DNA from: JABIDZ01 sp964619405
GTDB taxonomy: Archaea > Iainarchaeota > Iainarchaeia > Iainarchaeales > JAAZKV01
Direction of reading: 5' to 3'
DNA: 64,000 bases
Assembly: GCA_964619405.1 (NCBI GenBank)
Contig: CAZUCF010000002.1
Span: 49,448-113,447, forward strand
Below, piece after piece: positions 25,588 through 34,100 of the stretch. The stretch's first letter is position 1, and the number at the start of each line of letters is the position of its first letter. The notes under the pieces were generated by a model, which was not told the origin of the DNA, did not search any database, and saw only the letters and a list, made by a program, of their open reading frames with translations. Position numbers and translations under genes: made by a program.

Positions 25588-26436
25588 ATGAATAAAAATT
25601 TAAAGCCTAATAACTTGAAAGATGCTTTGAAAAACAAGCTTTCTGAAAAAGAATTTGTTTTTGCTCCTAAGGCATTTGATTCTTTTGGGAATATTGCTGT
25701 TATTGAGATTCCAAAAGAACTTGAAAAAAAGAAAGAAATTATTGGAAAAACTTTGCTTGAAGTTCAGCCAAGATTTGAGACTGTTTGTTCTATTGAAAGT
25801 GATCACAAAGGCGCATTCAGAATTCAAAAAGTAAAAATTATTGCTGGGAAAAAAAATCTTGTTGCAACTTACAAGGAGAGCGGGGTTGTGTTAAAAGTTC
25901 CGCTTGGAAAAGTTTTTTTCTCTCCAAGGTTAGGGAGTGAAAGACTTAGGATTGCAAAAGAAATAAAAAAAGGCGAGATAATTGGTTGCTGGTTTTCTGG
26001 TGTTGGTCCTTACCCAATTGTTTTTGCTAAAAACTCTTTAGTGGGAAAAGCGATTGCTATTGAATTGAATCCTGTTGCACACAAATTTGCAAAAGAAAAT
26101 GCGAAAATAAATAAATGTGAAGAAAAAATTGATTTTGTTTTAAGTGATGTTAAAAAAGTTTACAAAAATTTTGAAAAACAATTTGATAGAATTGCAATGC
26201 CTTTGCCTCATACTGGTTACCAATTTTTAGACGAAGCTTTTTTTTGTGTTAAAGAAAAAGGAATAATTTATTTTTATGAGATTGTTGAAAAAGGGAACTT
26301 TGGTTTACCTGAAAAACAAATTAAAGAGAGTGCAAAAAAACAAGGCCGAAAAATTAGGATTGTTAGGAAGTCAAGGGTTAGACAATTTTCTCCAACAAAA
26401 GAACAAGTTGTTTTTGATATAAAACTATTGAATTAG
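25588..26436 (+). CDS. trm5: tRNA (guanine-37-N1)-methyltransferase Trm5
   Basis: Methylates G37 next to the anticodon with SAM, preventing frameshifting. The 282-residue product has the N-terminal D2 domain (ERLRIAKEIKKGE), motif I GCWFSGVGPYPIVFAK, motif II AIAIELNPVAHKFAKEN, motif III DFVLSDVKK and the catalytic-loop MPLPHTGYQFLDEA (consensus N/D-L-P-x-x). The usual Asn of the NLP motif is Pro here (MPLP), which is worth noting. ATG 25588 follows TTTTG and removes a 35-codon extension that overlaps the DUF63 gene. The start is supported by the family length. Confidence 0.85.
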   Translation: MNKNLKPNNLKDALKNKLSEKEFVFAPKAFDSFGNIAVIEIPKELEKKKEIIGKTLLEVQPRFETVCSIESDHKGAFRIQKVKIIAGKKNLVATYKESGVVLKVPLGKVFFSPRLGSERLRIAKEIKKGEIIGCWFSGVGPYPIVFAKNSLVGKAIAIELNPVAHKFAKENAKINKCEEKIDFVLSDVKKVYKNFEKQFDRIAMPLPHTGYQFLDEAFFCVKEKGIIYFYEIVEKGNFGLPEKQIKESAKKQGRKIRIVRKSRVRQFSPTKEQVVFDIKLLN

Positions 26437-26458
26437 TTTTTGTGGTAGTAATGCGAAA

Positions 26459-26530
26459 GTGTTTGTTTGGTGTTAAGTATTTGTTTGTTTGGTGTTAAGT
26501 ATTTGTTTGTTTGGTGTTTAAGTATTTGTT
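26459..26530 (+). repeat. Tandem repeat, about 22-23-bp unit (GTTTGTTTGGTGTTAAGTATTT)
   Basis: Three copies with small changes between the Trm5 and Adk genes. It shares the TTAAGTATT(T)GTTTG core with 22459-22521, suggesting a common repeat family or shared slippage-prone seed. Confidence 0.7.
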
Positions 26531-26629
26531 TGCTTAATATTTAAAACACAACTAAAAAAACACAAAAAGTAGGACATATTTTAGTTAGCATTTTTAATTG
26601 TTTTTGTATTCGTTTTGTTTGGTGAGTTG

Positions 26630-27304
26630 ATGACTTTGAATTTAATTTTTTTAGGGCCTCCTGGTGCTGGTAAAGGTACTGTTGCTCAGTCTGTTGCTGA
26701 AAAATATTCTCTTGTTCAAATCTCAACAGGTGATTTGATTAGGGGGGAAGTAGCTTCGGGTTCTGATTTTGGAAAAGAATTAGCTGAGATTATTAATAAG
26801 GGTGAACTTGTTAGTGATGAGCAAGTTGCTAAAATGCTTGAAGAAAAATTAAAAGAAGTTTATTCTAGTGGTGCTAGCGGGGTAATCCTTGATGGTTTTC
26901 CAAGAACAATTCTTCAAGCAATTGAACTTGAAAATATTTTTTCACGAATTGATAAAAAATTGTCAGCTGTTATTTATATTGAATCAAGTGAAGAAAATAT
27001 TGTAAAAAGACTTTCTTCGCGATGGACTTGTTCTAAATGCAAAAAAGTTTATAATGCTTTAACAAATCCTCCAAAAGTAAATGGTGTTTGTGATATTGAT
27101 AATAGCCAGTTAACTCAGCGGGATGATGATAAAGAAGAGACTGTTAGAACAAGGCTTGCAATTTTTAATGAAAAAACAGCTCCATTAATAGAATATTACA
27201 AGAAAAAAGGTTTGTTGAAATCTTATGATGGTAATGTTCCACCAAAAGAATCAATTGTAGAAGCAGAAAAAATAATTGATGAATTAAAAAATCAAATTGA
27301 TTAA
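26630..27304 (+). CDS. adk: Adenylate kinase, bacterial type with zinc lid
   Basis: Catalyses ATP + AMP = 2 ADP. The 224-residue protein has the P-loop GPPGAGKGT at residues 9-17, STGDLIRGEV (AMP site), DGFPRT, and a long lid domain carrying CSKCKKVYN...GVCDID (Cys-Cys-Cys-Asp zinc ligands). This is the adenylate kinase form of bacteria and eukaryotes rather than archaeal AdkA; several small-genome archaea have it. ATG 26630 is preceded by GGTGAGTTG (ribosome binding site); an upstream TTG is unlikely. Confidence 0.95.
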   Translation: MTLNLIFLGPPGAGKGTVAQSVAEKYSLVQISTGDLIRGEVASGSDFGKELAEIINKGELVSDEQVAKMLEEKLKEVYSSGASGVILDGFPRTILQAIELENIFSRIDKKLSAVIYIESSEENIVKRLSSRWTCSKCKKVYNALTNPPKVNGVCDIDNSQLTQRDDDKEETVRTRLAIFNEKTAPLIEYYKKKGLLKSYDGNVPPKESIVEAEKIIDELKNQID

Positions 27305-27428
27305 AGTTTGTTTTCTCAAAAAAGTTTTGTTTTTTAAAATTTATTTTTTTAAAAATAGTTCTAATTAAACTTTAACTTTTAGTATCTTTTTTTTAGTTAA
27401 TTTTTTTAATTAGTTTTTTTGCATTTTT

Positions 27429-28139
27429 CTATTTAATTGCTTCCCAAATTATTTTGTCTCTTGGGTTTATTGATATTCCCATTTCGTTTATGTCGATAGG
27501 GTGTGGGTCCTTATCATGTTTTGTTCCGCGCATTTTTCTAATAAAAACACTTCTGTTTGGTGGCGTAAAATACAAGGCTATTATTCCGTCTGCAACAAAT
27601 TCTTCAACACCGTATGCTGAAAAAGATGTTTTTGTTGGTTGTGTTTCGCTTGTTAGTAATGTTGTGCAACCTAAGTCCTTTAATCTGTCACAAAATTTGA
27701 ATAATGTTGTTCTTAGAATGCTTGGGTCAAGGTATGCTCCAAAAACAGTTGTTGAATCAACAACAAGTCTTTTAGCATTTATTTCTTTTACTTCTTTCTC
27801 AATTTCCATTAATTGTTCTTCGACTCTATCTTCTATCATTGATTTTTCTTTTAAGTGTCCTAAATTTAATCGATAAATAGTCATCATGTTTTGTTCTTGT
27901 AGTGACTTAATATCCCATTGAAAACTCTCCATGTTCCAAGCAATATCTCGTATGTTTCCTTCTAATGTTACAAATAATCCTGCATCGCCGTATTGTGTTG
28001 CTCCATTGTACAAGTATTGTGTAGTTAGTATTGTTTTTCCGGTTCCTGTTCCGCCGGCTACAAGTACGTTACTTCCTGTTGGAATTCCCCCATTAAGTAA
28101 TTCATCAAGTCCAGGTATTCCCGTTTTTATTTTTTCCAT
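27429..28139 (-). CDS. KaiC/RadA-like ATPase (GvpD/KaiC family)
   Basis: A 236-residue single-domain KaiC-like ATPase. Walker A is GGTGTGKT (residues 29-36), with TTQYLYNGA and a Walker B RLVVDSTTVFG. N-terminal TGIPGLDELLNGGIP is the KaiC family signature. Archaeal homologues act in signalling and protein scaffolding, for example with chemotaxis or archaellum genes, but none is nearby, so its role is open. The start has GTGATTTT just ahead (the common ribosome binding site in this genome). It is divergent from scpA. Confidence 0.85.
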   Translation of the reverse strand: MEKIKTGIPGLDELLNGGIPTGSNVLVAGGTGTGKTILTTQYLYNGATQYGDAGLFVTLEGNIRDIAWNMESFQWDIKSLQEQNMMTIYRLNLGHLKEKSMIEDRVEEQLMEIEKEVKEINAKRLVVDSTTVFGAYLDPSILRTTLFKFCDRLKDLGCTTLLTSETQPTKTSFSAYGVEEFVADGIIALYFTPPNRSVFIRKMRGTKHDKDPHPIDINEMGISINPRDKIIWEAIK

Positions 28140-28238
28140 AAAATCACTTAATGATTAATGTTTTTCTTATATTTAAGGATTTCTCGTATTTTTGTTTTTT
28201 TGGAAAAAATTATAAACTTCATTAACCAATCTATTATT

Positions 28239-28988
28239 ATGCCTGAATTACCTATAATTTCAACTGAGTTAGATAATGAAGTTGAGTTTGAAAGAGATTA
28301 TTCTAAAGTTGATTTAGTTGATTTGATTGATCAGCCAGCATGGAAAACAATTTTAATTGACTTGGTTAAAAGTAGTAAAATGGATCCTTGGGATATTGAT
28401 GTTTCTTTGCTAACCGAAAAATATATTGCGAAAATAAATAATTTGAATAGTTCTTCTTTAAGGGTTCCTGCAAATGCAATTCTTGCTTGTGCTATTTTAG
28501 TTAAAACCAAAAGCCGTTATTTAAAATTAAGTAGTATTGAGGAAGATGAAGAAATTGATGAGAAATCAAATGAAAAACAATTATTTTTGGTTGATGAAAT
28601 TCCTGATTTATTAGCTGCAAGGTCTATGCGTGAGGGAAGAATTTCTCTTGATGAGTTAGTTGAAAGTATTGAGGGAATTATACAAAATACTACTCCATCT
28701 AGAAAAACAGCTAAAAATATTCCAAGGATGGAGTTTAATTTTAATACTACTTCTATAGAAGAAAGACTTGAAGTTGTTCTTAATCTTGTTAAACAAAAAG
28801 TTGATAGTCAAGGATTGGTAATGTTTAATTCATTATTGGAAAATAATGAGAATGACACAGTTATTGATACTTTTTTACCAATTTTGTTTTTAATGAATTC
28901 AGGAAAGTTATTAGCTTATCAAGAAGAATTTTTTGGGGATATTTTTGTTAAATTAATTCAAGTTGAAGATAATAAAAATGCGAATTAA
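28239..28988 (+). CDS. scpA: Segregation and condensation protein ScpA
   Basis: Kleisin subunit that bridges SMC heads in chromosome condensation. The 249-residue product has the N-terminal kleisin helices (LDNEVEFERD, LVDLIDQPAWKTILIDLVKSSKMDPWDIDVSLLTEKYI), the conserved ANAILACAILVKTKSRYLKL segment, an acidic linker and a C-terminal winged helix (IEERLEVVLNLVKQK, LPILFLMNSGKLLAYQEEFFGDIFVKL). No smc or scpB gene is in the window. A TTATAAA box 29 bases before ATG 28239 suggests a leaderless message. It diverges from the KaiC-like gene. Confidence 0.92.
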   Translation: MPELPIISTELDNEVEFERDYSKVDLVDLIDQPAWKTILIDLVKSSKMDPWDIDVSLLTEKYIAKINNLNSSSLRVPANAILACAILVKTKSRYLKLSSIEEDEEIDEKSNEKQLFLVDEIPDLLAARSMREGRISLDELVESIEGIIQNTTPSRKTAKNIPRMEFNFNTTSIEERLEVVLNLVKQKVDSQGLVMFNSLLENNENDTVIDTFLPILFLMNSGKLLAYQEEFFGDIFVKLIQVEDNKNAN

Positions 28989-29116
28989 ATTTAATTAACA
29001 AAAAGAATAATACTTTTTTTGTTTAAGTCATTTGGTTTTGCAAAGCGTTGACATTTTTTGTAATGTTTTTTTGTATTTCCACAAGAATTAAATACTTCTT
29101 TTCATTATTCTAATAT

Positions 29117-29596
29117 ATGGTAAAAAAAATAAAGAAGAAGCTTAATTCTAATATTAGCAAGTACTCAAATAGTAGTATAATTAAAAAAAAGTTTGTTCAT
29201 GAAGAAGATGCTCTTTCTGATGAGTATGATGCGAATTCAGAAGATGGTGATTTAGGCGATGATTCAGAAGATGACTCTTTTGATGAATCAGAGAATCCAG
29301 AAGAATTTGGTGAAAACCAAGAGTTTAATGAATTTGGTGATAATGAAATGGAAAATGGCGAACCAATTATTAAAACAGGCCATTTAAGAAGCAATGGTTT
29401 GTTCAAAAACATTTGGTGGAAGAAAGGTGTTTTGAAAGGTTTTTCAATATGGTTGTGCATTGCAATAATTTTTCATTTTTTTGATTTAGTTGGTTTAGTT
29501 GAGGTTATTGATTGGAAACGATGGTTATTTTTTCTTATATTGTTGGTATTGTTGGCTTTAACTTATGAAAAGTTTTTGGCTAAAAGAACAATTTAA
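29117..29596 (+). CDS. Acidic, two-helix membrane protein
   Basis: A 159-residue protein of no recognised family. A lysine-rich start (MVKKIKKKLNSN) leads into an 80-residue acidic, low-complexity stretch (DGDLGDDSEDDSFDESENPEE). Two hydrophobic helices follow (about residues 112-130 and 138-155) with a WKRW loop. The design suggests a membrane-bound tether with a disordered acidic arm in the cytoplasm. It is 128 bases downstream of scpA on the same strand, so possibly co-regulated with it. Confidence 0.6.
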   Translation: MVKKIKKKLNSNISKYSNSSIIKKKFVHEEDALSDEYDANSEDGDLGDDSEDDSFDESENPEEFGENQEFNEFGDNEMENGEPIIKTGHLRSNGLFKNIWWKKGVLKGFSIWLCIAIIFHFFDLVGLVEVIDWKRWLFFLILLVLLALTYEKFLAKRTI

Positions 29597-29719
29597 TAAT
29601 AAATTATTTTTAATTTTTATTTGTTATGTATTTGGTTTATTTTATATTGGTTTTTTTTAAATTTTTTGTTTATTTATTAGTTTTTTGAACTTGTTTATTA
29701 AAACATTTTATTTATTTAT

Positions 29720-29820
29720 TGGTTTCTTTTTTTTGAAACCGTTTTTTAGAGTATTTTAATTATTTTTCAGATTTATTTTTTAGTTTCATTTTTTTGAAAC
29801 TGTTGGCCTAATGTTTTAGT
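29720..29820. repeat. Two related hairpins in spacer
   Basis: GGTTTC-T8-GAAACC near 29720-29740 and AGTTTCA-TTTT-TGAAACT near 29785-29805 lie between the acidic membrane protein and the next operon. They share the GTTTC/GAAAC stem. Both are short, AT-rich and could be terminators. Confidence 0.5.
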
Positions 29821-29854
29821 GAGTATTTAAAAGCTTTTTTATGACAATTAATTT

Positions 29855-30319
29855 ATGAAGAAAGAATTGATTTTGGGTATTGGTTTAGTTTCTTTTTTAA
29901 CTTTAATAATAAATTTGTCTTTTTTGTTAGCTGACAAATTTGAAGTGGCTACTTGTGGTTGTCCAAAAATGGTTTCCCAAAATTTTGTTGGATTGTTTAT
30001 ATTATTATCATTTATTTTTGTTTCTTGTTTGTTTTATTATTTGTTTTCTTTGAAAATAGAAGGTAAAAATCGTATAATAAAGAGTAATATTGATGTACTA
30101 TATTCTATTTTAGATGATAATGAAAAAAATTTGTTGGGAAAAATAATTTTAAATAATGGTTTTATTGAACAATCTGATATATCAAAAGAATATGGTAAGA
30201 TAAAATCTCACCGATTAGTAAAAAAATTAGAAGAGAAGAATATTGTTTTTGTTATAAAAAATGGTAAAAAAAATATTATTGAGTTAAAGAAAGAATTGAA
30301 ACAGGAGTTGGTTAAATGA
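29855..30319 (+). CDS. Membrane-bound winged-helix regulator
   Basis: A 154-residue protein with two membrane helices (about residues 5-25 and 46-68, the loop containing ATCGCPKMV) and a C-terminal winged-helix domain (SNIDVLYSILDDNEKNLLGKIILNNGFIEQSDISKEYGKIKSHRLVKKLEEK) of the MarR-like type. Membrane-anchored wHTH regulators of this kind are common in archaea. It ends in ATGA overlapping the thioredoxin-CcdA gene, so it may sense envelope thiol state (the Cys-Gly-Cys loop) and control this operon; that role is inference. Confidence 0.75.
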   Translation: MKKELILGIGLVSFLTLIINLSFLLADKFEVATCGCPKMVSQNFVGLFILLSFIFVSCLFYYLFSLKIEGKNRIIKSNIDVLYSILDDNEKNLLGKIILNNGFIEQSDISKEYGKIKSHRLVKKLEEKNIVFVIKNGKKNIIELKKELKQELVK

Positions 30320-31545
30320 AATTTGTTTTTGTTAAATTTGTGACATTTGCATTCGTGTTATTAGCATTAGTATTTTTATTTTCAAATATTGTTTTTGCGC
30401 AAGAAAATATAAAATTGGAAAATTCAGTTGATTTGGAAATAAATTACTTTTATATGACTGGTTGTTCTGCTTGTGCTCAAATGAAACCTTTTTTAGAAGG
30501 GATTTCAGAAAAATATGGTGTAAAAATAAATTCTTTTGAGATTACTTCTCCTCAAAACTCAAAATTGTTTCAAGTAATGTTAGATGATTATGATGTTCCT
30601 TTTGATAGGCGTGGTTATGTTCCAACAGTTTTTATAAAAGATAATTATTTTATTGGTTTTAGTTCTCAAATAACAAATTCTGTTGAATTAATAATTTTGA
30701 ACGATTTAGGAATTGATTTGAATGATGACTCTGATGTTGTTGTGCCTGTTGAACCAATTGATTCAAACATTCCAATAACTGGCGAAACGACAAAAATAAA
30801 TGCTACTATTCTTGGTATATTGCCTATTAGTGTTCATCTCGCTGGAGATACTTTTGTTGCTTTGTTATCTTCAACAATAATTCTTGCTTTTTTAGATAGC
30901 TTGAATATTTGTTCAATAACAGTACTAATTTTTTTAATAATTTATTTGGTTTCAATTGGTTCTTTGAAAAAAGTTTTGAAAACAGGATTGGTTTTCACAA
31001 TAGTAATTTATTTGTTTTATTTTCTTTTTATGCTCGCATTATCTGCTCTGATAAGCGCGTTTATTTTAGAATATGGTTTTTTTATTAGAATGATAATTGT
31101 TATTCTTTGTATTTTTGCAGGAGTATTATTGATAAAAGATTTTTTCTTTTATGGTAAAGGTTTGAGTTTAGCTGTTCCTAAGTCAGCCAAACCATTACTT
31201 GAAAAATATTTGAAAAGAGCTACATTAATAACAACAATAATTTTTGCTTTGCTTGCATCATTAGTTGAATTGCCTTGTACAGCAGTATTTCCATTAGTTT
31301 ACTCAACTATTTTGGCGGAAGGAATGATTGTTGGTTTAGAAAGAATTTTTTGGATTGCATTATATAATTTTATTTATGTTAGTCCTTTATTGTTGATAGT
31401 ATTTGGAACATATTTTTCGTGGATTAATATTGAGAATGTTGATGCTAAAATACAAAAAAACAAGAAAAAGTTAAAATTGCTTGCTGGCGTAATGCTTGTT
31501 TTAATAGCATTGTATTTTGCATTACCATTTTTAGTGGGGTTATAA
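30316..31545 (+). CDS. Secreted thioredoxin domain fused to a CcdA/DsbD-like membrane domain
   Basis: A 409-residue protein that joins two parts of a thiol-disulfide relay. The signal peptide (to about residue 28) is followed by a thioredoxin-fold domain with the CSAC site at residues 50-53 and a cis-Pro-like YVPTVFI segment. A linker (about 135-160) leads to six to eight membrane helices (about 165-409). These carry two buried cysteines, C199 (SLNICSITV) and C321 (VELPCTAVFP), the pair expected for CcdA/DsbD electron transfer across the membrane. It overlaps the winged-helix gene by 4 bases. Electrons probably come from cytoplasmic thioredoxin/TrxB. Confidence 0.85.
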   Translation: MKFVFVKFVTFAFVLLALVFLFSNIVFAQENIKLENSVDLEINYFYMTGCSACAQMKPFLEGISEKYGVKINSFEITSPQNSKLFQVMLDDYDVPFDRRGYVPTVFIKDNYFIGFSSQITNSVELIILNDLGIDLNDDSDVVVPVEPIDSNIPITGETTKINATILGILPISVHLAGDTFVALLSSTIILAFLDSLNICSITVLIFLIIYLVSIGSLKKVLKTGLVFTIVIYLFYFLFMLALSALISAFILEYGFFIRMIIVILCIFAGVLLIKDFFFYGKGLSLAVPKSAKPLLEKYLKRATLITTIIFALLASLVELPCTAVFPLVYSTILAEGMIVGLERIFWIALYNFIYVSPLLLIVFGTYFSWINIENVDAKIQKNKKKLKLLAGVMLVLIALYFALPFLVGL

Positions 31546-31579
31546 TTTTTATTATCACATATTTTTTGGTGTTGTAATT

Positions 31580-32329
31580 ATGGGTTTGTTTGATAAGTTG
31601 AAAAATTTTGGTGGAAATACTCTTTATTATCCTGGTTGTTTAACAAAATTTGTTGGTTTGGAATTAGAAGAAAATTATAAAAAAATATTTTTGGAAATTG
31701 GAATTGACTTTATTCAATTAAAAGATTTAGAAGTTTGTTGTGGTAGCCCAATACTAAATTCTGGTCACAAAAAAGAAGCTATTGAATTAGCAGAAAAAAA
31801 TTTTAAAGTTTTCAAGGAACATGGTGTTAAAAAAATTATTACTGCTTGTCCTGCTTGTTATCACATGTTTCACAAAATTTATCCAACTCTTGTTAAAGAT
31901 TGGGATATTAGTGTTGAGCATGCAACACAAGTAATTGCAAGAGCAATTAAAGAAAAAAAGATTAATCCAAAAAAAATTAATTTTGATATAACTTATCATG
32001 ATCCTTGTCATTTGGGAAGATATGAAAATGTTTATTCTGAACCCAGAGACATTATTTGTTCTTTTGCTAATCTAAAAGAAATGAAATTAAATAAAAATTA
32101 TTCTTTTTGTTGTGGTGGTGGCTCAGGAGTTAAAACTAATTATCCTGAATTAGCTTCTTCAGTTGCAAAAGAACGAATAAAAATGGCGCTGGATACTAAA
32201 GCCGAGTTTTTAACCACTTCTTGTCCAATGTGTTTTTACCATTTGAAAGAAAACTCTGAAAAAATAAAAGTAAAAGAATTAAGTGAATTATTATTAGAGA
32301 GTTTAAATAAAAAAGGTGAAAAAAAATGA
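31580..32329 (+). CDS. lutA: LutA/GlpC-like Fe-S oxidoreductase (CCG domains)
   Basis: A 249-residue subunit with two CCG domains that bind an iron-sulfur cluster as in LutA, HdrB and GlpC. Seen are YYPGC, LEVCCGSPILNSGHKKEA, ACPACYH, YHDPCHLGRY and FCCGGGSGVKTN, then TSCPMCFYHL. In bacteria LutA, LutB and LutC oxidise lactate. Here LutA and LutB are adjacent with a 4-base overlap, and no LutC is seen. In an archaeon of this type the substrate is not certain; it could be lactate or another 2-hydroxy acid. Confidence 0.85.
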   Translation: MGLFDKLKNFGGNTLYYPGCLTKFVGLELEENYKKIFLEIGIDFIQLKDLEVCCGSPILNSGHKKEAIELAEKNFKVFKEHGVKKIITACPACYHMFHKIYPTLVKDWDISVEHATQVIARAIKEKKINPKKINFDITYHDPCHLGRYENVYSEPRDIICSFANLKEMKLNKNYSFCCGGGSGVKTNYPELASSVAKERIKMALDTKAEFLTTSCPMCFYHLKENSEKIKVKELSELLLESLNKKGEKK

Positions 32330-33591
32330 ATTTGGAGAAAGAAATTGTTTGTTGTCATGAAACACAAAAAAATTTTTTACCAATAATGTATTCTTACAAA
32401 GAAAAAAGAGACAAAATTATTTCTGAAGAAGAAAAAATACAATTGAAAAAAGATTTGAGAAAAATAAAAGAAGATTCTATTAATAATATAGAAAATTTAA
32501 AAAAAAGTGCAATAAAAAAGTTAGAAGAAAACGGAGTTATTGTTATTGAAGCAAAAGATGCTATTCAAGCAGAAAAAGAAGTAAGAAAAATAATTGGAAA
32601 CGAAAAACTTGTTATTAAATCAAAATCAAATACAATAAACGAAATAGAATTAAATGAAAAATTAAAAGACTTGGATTTAATAGAAACTGATTTGGGTGAT
32701 TTTTTAATACAATTAAGTGAAAAAAAAGATTTGCACCCTGTTTTGCCCGCATTACATTTGACACCAGAATTTATTGTTAGTGTTTTACAAAAAAAATTTA
32801 ATGTTAAAATAAAACCTGAACCTCAAGAAATAGTTTCTTTTGTTAGAAATCATTTGAGAGAAAAGATTTTGAAAGCAAAAATTGGTTTAACTGGCGCAAA
32901 TGTTATTAGTGCTGATGGCAGTATTTTTATTTTAGAGAATGAGGGGAATATTTCTCTTGTTTCGCGGATTCCAGAAAAACATATTATTATTTCTAGCTTT
33001 GACAAAATTGTTTCAACAAGGGAACAAGCAATGCAATTAGTTAGGGCAGCAAGTATTTTTGGTACTGGACAAGAATACCCTGTTTATGTTAATATTATTT
33101 CTGGGCCTAGTAAGACTGTTGATATTCAAAACAAATTGGTTTTTGGTGCACAAGGAGCGAAACAAGTTTATTTGATTCTTTTGGATAATGGGCGACAAGA
33201 AATACTTAATTCGGTTTTCAAAGAATTATTGTATTGTATTAATTGTGGGGCTTGTCTGAATTTTTGTCCTACTTTTCATCAAATATTTACTAGGTATGGT
33301 TCCAAAAATTTTTCGGGAGCAAAAGGCGTTTTAACTTCTTTTTTTAGGGAATCATCAAAGAGAACATTTGAGAATGGTGCTTTTTTTTGTACTACTTGTA
33401 AAACTTGTAAAGAAAATTGTCCTTTGGATATTGATTTATCAGAATTAATAAAATTGCTTAGAATTGAACTTTCTAAAAAAGGTTTTGAACCTGATTCAAA
33501 TAAATTAATGCTTGATAATGTTAAAAAATTTGGTAATCCTTTTGGTAAAGTTGAAAAAGGGAAAACTCCTGAAAAATTGTATTGTTGTTAA
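32326..33591 (+). CDS. lutB: LutB-like LUD-domain Fe-S protein
   Basis: A 421-residue LUD-domain protein with C-terminal ferredoxin-like clusters (CINCGACLNFCPTF and CTTCKTCKENCPLD), as in LutB and the YkgF family. The LUD region shows GLTGANVISADGSIFILENEGN and the VSRIPEKHIIISSFDKI strand. It overlaps lutA by 4 bases (ATGA). LutB transfers electrons from lactate oxidation; the C-terminal clusters pass them to LutA. No lactate permease or LutC is visible, so the electron acceptor is unknown. The gene ends convergently with glutaredoxin, 39 bases apart. Confidence 0.85.
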   Translation: MNLEKEIVCCHETQKNFLPIMYSYKEKRDKIISEEEKIQLKKDLRKIKEDSINNIENLKKSAIKKLEENGVIVIEAKDAIQAEKEVRKIIGNEKLVIKSKSNTINEIELNEKLKDLDLIETDLGDFLIQLSEKKDLHPVLPALHLTPEFIVSVLQKKFNVKIKPEPQEIVSFVRNHLREKILKAKIGLTGANVISADGSIFILENEGNISLVSRIPEKHIIISSFDKIVSTREQAMQLVRAASIFGTGQEYPVYVNIISGPSKTVDIQNKLVFGAQGAKQVYLILLDNGRQEILNSVFKELLYCINCGACLNFCPTFHQIFTRYGSKNFSGAKGVLTSFFRESSKRTFENGAFFCTTCKTCKENCPLDIDLSELIKLLRIELSKKGFEPDSNKLMLDNVKKFGNPFGKVEKGKTPEKLYCC

Positions 33592-33630
33592 CAAAAAAAT
33601 TTTATTTTTTTTAAAAAATAAATAGGATTA

Positions 33631-33876
33631 TTATTTCAATAACCCTTCTTTTTTCAATGCTTTTTCTAATTGTGGTTTATCAAAACCGATTATTATTTCT
33701 TTGTTAACATCAATAACTGGTACTCCCATTTGCCCACTCTTTTCAATCATTTCTTTTGCTTTTTCCCTGTTTTCTCCGACATTGTATTCTTCAAAAGAAA
33801 CTTTTTTTTCTTTTAACCAATCTTTTACCATTACACAGTAAGGGCAAGCGTTTGTAGAATAAACTATTACTTTCAT
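33631..33876 (-). CDS. Glutaredoxin-like protein (CPYC)
   Basis: An 81-residue glutaredoxin/NrdH-like thiol reductase: KVIVYSTNACPYCVMVKDWLKEK with CPYC, the cis-Pro MGVPVIDV and IIGFDKPQLEKAL at the C-terminus. It has no extra domain. ATG 33876 is preceded by AGGTGAT (full ribosome binding site); GTG 33885 is part of that site. A leader of about 200 bases with a GC-rich hairpin lies between it and the nearest TATA-like box. Confidence 0.9.
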   Translation of the reverse strand: MKVIVYSTNACPYCVMVKDWLKEKKVSFEEYNVGENREKAKEMIEKSGQMGVPVIDVNKEIIIGFDKPQLEKALKKEGLLK

Positions 33877-33950
33877 AATTATCACCTAAAAAATTAGCAC
33901 TATTTTGATTAAAAAACCTTCTTTCTGAAAAATTTTTTCTAATCGGTATT

Positions 33951-34020
33951 GGTACAGAGGGGGTGCCTATTATAAACAATTGTTGGGACCCTAACCGGGT
34001 TAAGATGCACCCCTTGTTCC
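33951..34020. ncRNA. Candidate structured RNA / leader element
   Basis: A GC-rich 70-base stretch within AT-rich spacer folds into a long hairpin: GGTACAG pairs with TTGTTCC (one T-T mismatch), then after an AG bulge GGGGTGC pairs with GCACCCC, enclosing a loop region holding ACCC/GGGT and AACAATTGTT. It folds slightly better as plus-strand RNA, where a T5 tract follows it, but the only clear TATA-like box (TAAATATACA, 34101-34110) is on the minus strand and would place it in the leader of the glutaredoxin gene. I do not recognise the RNA family. Confidence 0.45.
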
Positions 34021-34100
34021 TTTTTACATAGTTTTTCCATGCATCTGTAACTACTAAAACAATTGGGTTATTAAAAATTCTTGGTTTGAAATCCAAACAA

